Below the pieces are notes generated by a model, which was not told where the DNA came from, searched no databases, and saw only the letters and a list, made by a program, of their open reading frames with translations. A stretch of 55,726 bases of DNA from Cristatella mucedo (taxonomy: Eukaryota; Bryozoa; Phylactolaemata; Cristatellidae). The translations under genes were made by a program, and so were the position numbers. Shown here in pieces: positions 52,240 through 55,726 of this stretch (position 1 is its first letter; every line of letters begins with the position of its first letter). Location: NCBI GenBank assembly GCA_009760855.2, contig WPIO01000408.1, positions 1-55,726 on the forward strand, in the 5' to 3' direction.

Positions 52240-52790
52240 AAAATAAATATCCCTGTTTTGTCTCGACATCTTTCAAAAAGTTATGTCACTTTTGGGTCCC
52301 TTCATTCTTTGGCTCCAGCCTACCTTTCAGATTTACTCCACTACCAGGCAAAGCATCGTACCACCCACTTTTCGAAATCTATCCGTTTACCTATACCTCG
52401 TACAAATCTCAAATCCTTTGAAGACCGTGCCTTTGGTTCGTATGCTCCCAAAGCCTGGAACTCACTCCAAAGATTCGTCACGACATCCCTTGACTTGTCG
52501 ACATTTAAAAAGAAGCTAAAAAGGCATCTATTTATCACAGCATTTAGTGAGTCTCTGTGATTCGACCATTATGTGCTTATGCGTGCTGACACTGTGCATG
52601 CTACTAACCATAATTGCATACTGATACTGTGCATGCCACACCTAAGCATGTTATTCTTGTTGTTTATTGAACATGCTACCACTTACCTTTCGATCGTGCT
52701 TCCTTTGCAGCAAATGTAAAGTGCCTAGAAAGAGATTGAGTTCTTTGAGGGCACTATATCAAATGCATTATTATTATAATTATTAAAAAG
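52240..52790 (+). mobile_element. CR1/L2-like LINE 3' fragment
   Basis: The ORF end (HSLAPAYLSDLLHYQAKHRTTH, LPIPRTNLKSFEDRAFGSYAPKAWNSL, LDLSTFKKKLKRHLF) is unbroken for about 85 residues. The full 3' UTR and (TTATTATTA) tail to about 52,785 follow. This is the best-preserved copy of this LINE end in the window. Confidence 0.85.
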
Positions 52791-52794
52791 GCTG

Positions 52795-53480
52795 GTGATA
52801 GGCTGCTCTTTAAGATGGCAACACTGAATCAGAAGGACTTCCTGGCGGTATCCCTACTGCCGTTCTTATCAAAGACCCTGGAACGAGTAATGGCGGACCA
52901 GTTAATCTCTAAAGTTAAAACTTTAAACCTATTAGGAAAGCTCCAGTTATATTTGTTTAGTTAATCATTTCCATTTCAGTACTGCAGTGATGTATTGCAA
53001 CGTTCTAAGGAATGCAGAGTAAATAGAGGCTCTCGGCTTGTCTTGCAGGATCTTTCAGCAGCGTGTAATATTATTGATCGACCGGACAATCTTGACCGTC
53101 TCGCATCTCGCCTGGGTAACACTGGCACAGCATTGCAATGGTTAAGGTGATATCTTAGTGGGAATCTCCAGAGCAATTATGTCTACGGGTAACAGTCGTC
53201 CGATGAACTAAAGTACGGGCTTTCTCAGTGATCTGTGCTCTGTCCACTTTTGTTCACAATTTATACCGCCTTCTTCCTGCTATAATCGCCAAGCACACTC
53301 GAGGCTTTCTTTTTTATGCGTACGACAGAGCTGCTGCCTCTGTGCTTTGATCCACCTCCCCTCCCCCCCCCCGCCTGCCTATCAGCATCGTGTCAAATTC
53401 TCAGCTTCCTTTCTGCTTGTGTTGCTAATATTTGAACTTGGATGGTGACAAACTTACTCAAATTGTACGAAAACTTAGCG
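52795..53480 (+). mobile_element. LINE reverse-transcriptase fragment
   Basis: LLPFLSKTLERVMADQL, LVLQDLSAACNIIDRPDNLDRLASRLG and FTIYTAFFLL are readable in several frames, matching the RT block at 39.2-39.7 kb. It lies directly after a LINE tail, so it is a separate, older copy. A C-run lies at 53,363-53,371. Confidence 0.75.
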
Positions 53481-53995
53481 ATACCCCGAAATCGGAAAAC
53501 CAAACCCTTTGAATGGGTTTAGCCAGGGTGTTTCCTGTTGAATTGGCATGCAATCTCAGTGCTCTATTCTAAAATGACTTTACACTGTGCGACCACTTTA
53601 GCTCCACAGGCGCGTTTGCTTACTTTCAGCTACTAACACTGCGTAGATTTCGGGTTATGCTTAGGCCGAGTTTATATGGCGAGTCATGCTTTTGTCCTGC
53701 TTAAGTCGTTGGTGAATATGTCACTATACTTTAATGCTCTCTCACCAGTACGTAGGCGACAACATGCCATACGCCGAAGCGGGCTCGCAGAGACGTGCAT
53801 TCTTGCGGGCGTATCTAGTGCTCTCCAACACGGCGGTCATCCACCTCGGCCGCGTTCCAACTCCTTCTGGAGGCCACCACCCGCCCTCATAAACCCTTTC
53901 GCCATAAACCGGCGGCAGCGCCATAAATTCCGCTTGGCCATAAATGGGCCAAAGTTGGAATAACATAACCATAATTGCTCGTCAAGCATGATTTT
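53481..53995. other. Non-coding DNA
   Basis: No gene supported. Confidence 0.4.
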
Positions 53996-53999
53996 ACTC

Positions 54000-54102
54000 A
54001 CCATTCAATTGCATTTCCCTTTGCAGAAAATGTAAAGCGCCTATAGAGAGATTGAGTTCTCTGAGGGCGCATTATCAAGTGCATTATTATTATTATTATA
54101 AA
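54000..54102 (+). repeat. LINE 3'-end repeat
   Basis: CAGAAAATGTAAAGCGCCTATAGAGAGATTGAGTTCTCTGAGGGCGCATTATCAAGTGCATTATTATTATTATTATAA. Confidence 0.8.
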
Positions 54103-54720
54103 CGCCAGCGACAAAATGCTAATTACAGGGCAAATAGAACACTCGTTTCCCCCCACCATTGATCGCACGATCTCACAAATTAATTCTTGGCAAAGACCGA
54201 GACAAGATTGAAGAAGCAACCAATCGTGGGTGCCGTCACGGGCGCGCGCGTTTCGATATTTTCAAAGCTTGGCGGAGAACTAGATCGCGTAATAAGTATA
54301 GCGTTTTACGAGGGTTGCTAACTATGAAAGGCTACACAACGTCATCGGATAAGACTGCAAATAATGAAGCAGCGGACGATGAGGAGCATCTCGGCTCGAG
54401 TCTCTAGGGTCCCTACTTTCCTACCTCCCGACCAAGAGCAACTTTCCGATTACCACAGTGCTCGTCTAGCAAGTAGGAAGCAAGCCGTAGGTGGATAACT
54501 GGCCTACACGAAGGAAGACGGAAGCAGGACTGTAGCAGGCATTTAACGTGTAAATGCTGCTCTGCGTGTAAACACTGCTTTGGGCAGGGATGCCGAGTGC
54601 AACTTCACCCGTGTATTTGGGACATCCCCTCTCGGCTTCTATAACTCACTATTCGCAGATGTTTGGTTTATGCAATTAGGCGCTTAGAGAGGTCAACAAT
54701 CTGCAGCAATCGGCTCGTCT
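54103..54720. other. Non-coding DNA
   Basis: No gene supported. Confidence 0.4.
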
Positions 54721-54724
54721 CTCG

Positions 54725-55225
54725 GGAAAGCGGAAATTGCCTGCATACTGCACCACTCCTTACCGGCCTGCACTGGCTCCCCATCAAGCAGAGTTGTGAC
54801 AAGCTGTTGCCTCTCACTTCATTCTTTGACTGAAACCTAACAATCAGAAATTATTCCAAATCAAGCCACGAATCGTTCCACCCATTCTTATGACTCGAAG
54901 TCGCTTAGCGGCGCCTCTAACCAAGCTCAAATCCTTTAGAGACGGTTCGCCGTTAGTTCGAATGCTCCGAAAGCCTGGAACTCACTCCTGACTGACGTCA
55001 TACTGCTCCCTGATTTGGGAACATTTAAAAAGAAGCTAAACAATGGGTCTCGCATTATTTTTGTCTCAACAGGTGTTTGTGAGAATTTATCCGTGCGCTT
55101 GTGCGTGCTGCCGGTGTATGTGCTTTCGCTAACAATTGAGATGTTTCCTTCATATCGCTACGTAAGTTGCCCAGAATAAGGCTTAGCTCTCTAAGTGTGC
55201 TACGTGAATGCATTTTTATTATTAC
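54725..55225 (+). mobile_element. Degenerate CR1/L2-like LINE 3' fragment
   Basis: ACCGGCCTGCACTGGCTCCCCATCAAGCAG (LHWLPIKQ) and TCCGAAAGCCTGGAACTCACTCC (KAWNSL), then ACATTTAAAAAGAAGCTAAA, are followed by a decayed 3' UTR and a TTATTATTA tail near 55,220. It is heavily frameshifted. Confidence 0.7.
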
Positions 55226-55229
55226 AGAC

Positions 55230-55726
55230 ATTATTACTACCATACGTAGAGCTTTTCCGAATGATTAGGGGTACGCCTACTGTCGAGCAAATATTCGTGC
55301 TTGAGGCTAATTTACTTCCCTGCCACTATAAATTCTTTGTGTCAAAATATAGATCACGAAAGAATTCAAGCAGATAAGTTGAAGTTTAGAAACAGGCAGC
55401 TTCTTCATTTCATTACAGACTTGGAAAGAGTCAGTCTCACTACCAAGTGTCCTTAAGAGTATCCGAGTACTGCAATCCATATACCGACTTAGGAAATCGT
55501 CTTCTGAATTAAAACCGTCTACCGTTCGCCGCTACTTCGGCCGTGCTGGATTATCTGCGGACAGTGCAGAGCTGAAAGTGTCGCACACCTGCGTCACGGA
55601 GTTCCGATTCCGGTCAGTGGAAGTGCACTCGGAGCTTCTCGAGCCAGTCACTCGTGTCGCTCGTGTCTCCTTCTCAGCACTTTCTTCTTCTTCGCTATGC
55701 TGCCATGATGCTATGCTGCCAGGCGA
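55230..55726. other. Right edge, no gene recognised
   Basis: Short open frames only. A CT-rich segment near 55,660-55,690 has no assigned function. Confidence 0.4.

Noticed and set aside
1-55726. CRISPR array, rRNA genes or bacterial operons
   Set aside because: No spaced identical repeats with unique spacers, no rRNA-like sequence, and the introns, SINEs and LINEs indicate a eukaryotic genome.

Overview
The window joins two very different kinds of DNA. Positions 1 to about 10,850 are AT-rich, gene-dense and intron-free, and carry a decayed copy of a double-stranded DNA virus-like element of the Polinton/Maverick/adintovirus type. From about 10,850 to the end the DNA is GC-richer, gene-poor and repeat-laden: an animal nuclear genome, with a RING/B-box (TRIM-type) gene, an MFSD4-like transporter relic, a C2H2 zinc-finger exon, CR1/L2-like LINEs, a Ty3/Gypsy relic, tRNA-derived SINEs and several satellites. 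Short introns and this repeat mix suit a (probably marine) invertebrate. A sponge or similar early-branching animal is possible, but the sequence alone does not prove it.

Virus-like part, left to right: a partial unknown gene (+, 1-470); a virion-type protein with a phospholipase-A2-like segment (-, 426-1264); an HNH-AP2 homing-endonuclease relic (+, 1321-1904) wedged between virion-type genes; a protein with a glycine/alanine-rich hydrophobic segment (-, 1901-2638); a lysine-rich protein (-, 2640-3008); three tandem fibre-like genes (+, 3019-5518) whose repeats resemble phage tail-fibre repeats; an unrecognised helical protein (-, 5420-5836); three tandem paralogous small Cys proteins (-, 5916-6677); a very acidic protein (-, 6698-6958); and a protein-primed family-B DNA polymerase with an embedded endonuclease-VII-like domain (-, 7120 to about 10,850). 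Most of the longer genes have frameshifts or in-frame stops, so this is a dead or dying endogenous copy. Its left end lies outside the window. No major capsid protein, packaging ATPase, protease or integrase is visible here.

Host part: a Gypsy relic (11.55-14.47 kb, minus) carries a nested LINE fragment. SINEs and a duplicated 0.6-kb repeat fill 15.8-18.6 kb, and a GC-rich minisatellite lies at 20.3-21.1 kb. The TRIM-type gene runs on the minus strand from 25,569 to 21,399 as two exons, with a LINE in its intron. A long stretch without genes follows, including a 23-bp tandem array at 30.7 kb and one copy of an 0.8-kb repeat at 32 kb. The MFSD4-like transporter relic is at 33.6-35.3 kb. A mosaic of CR1/L2-like LINE pieces runs from 35.3 to 40 kb, the second 0.8-kb repeat copy is at 42.8-43.5 kb, and a roughly 175-bp degenerate tandem array spans 44.8-46.7 kb. 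A five-finger C2H2 exon is at 49.8-50.4 kb, and more LINE and SINE debris reaches the right edge.

The viral genes appear to form a replication block (polymerase), a virion/penetration block (PLA2-like, hydrophobic and Lys-rich proteins) and a receptor-binding block (three fibres). The host genes have no evident functional link to them.
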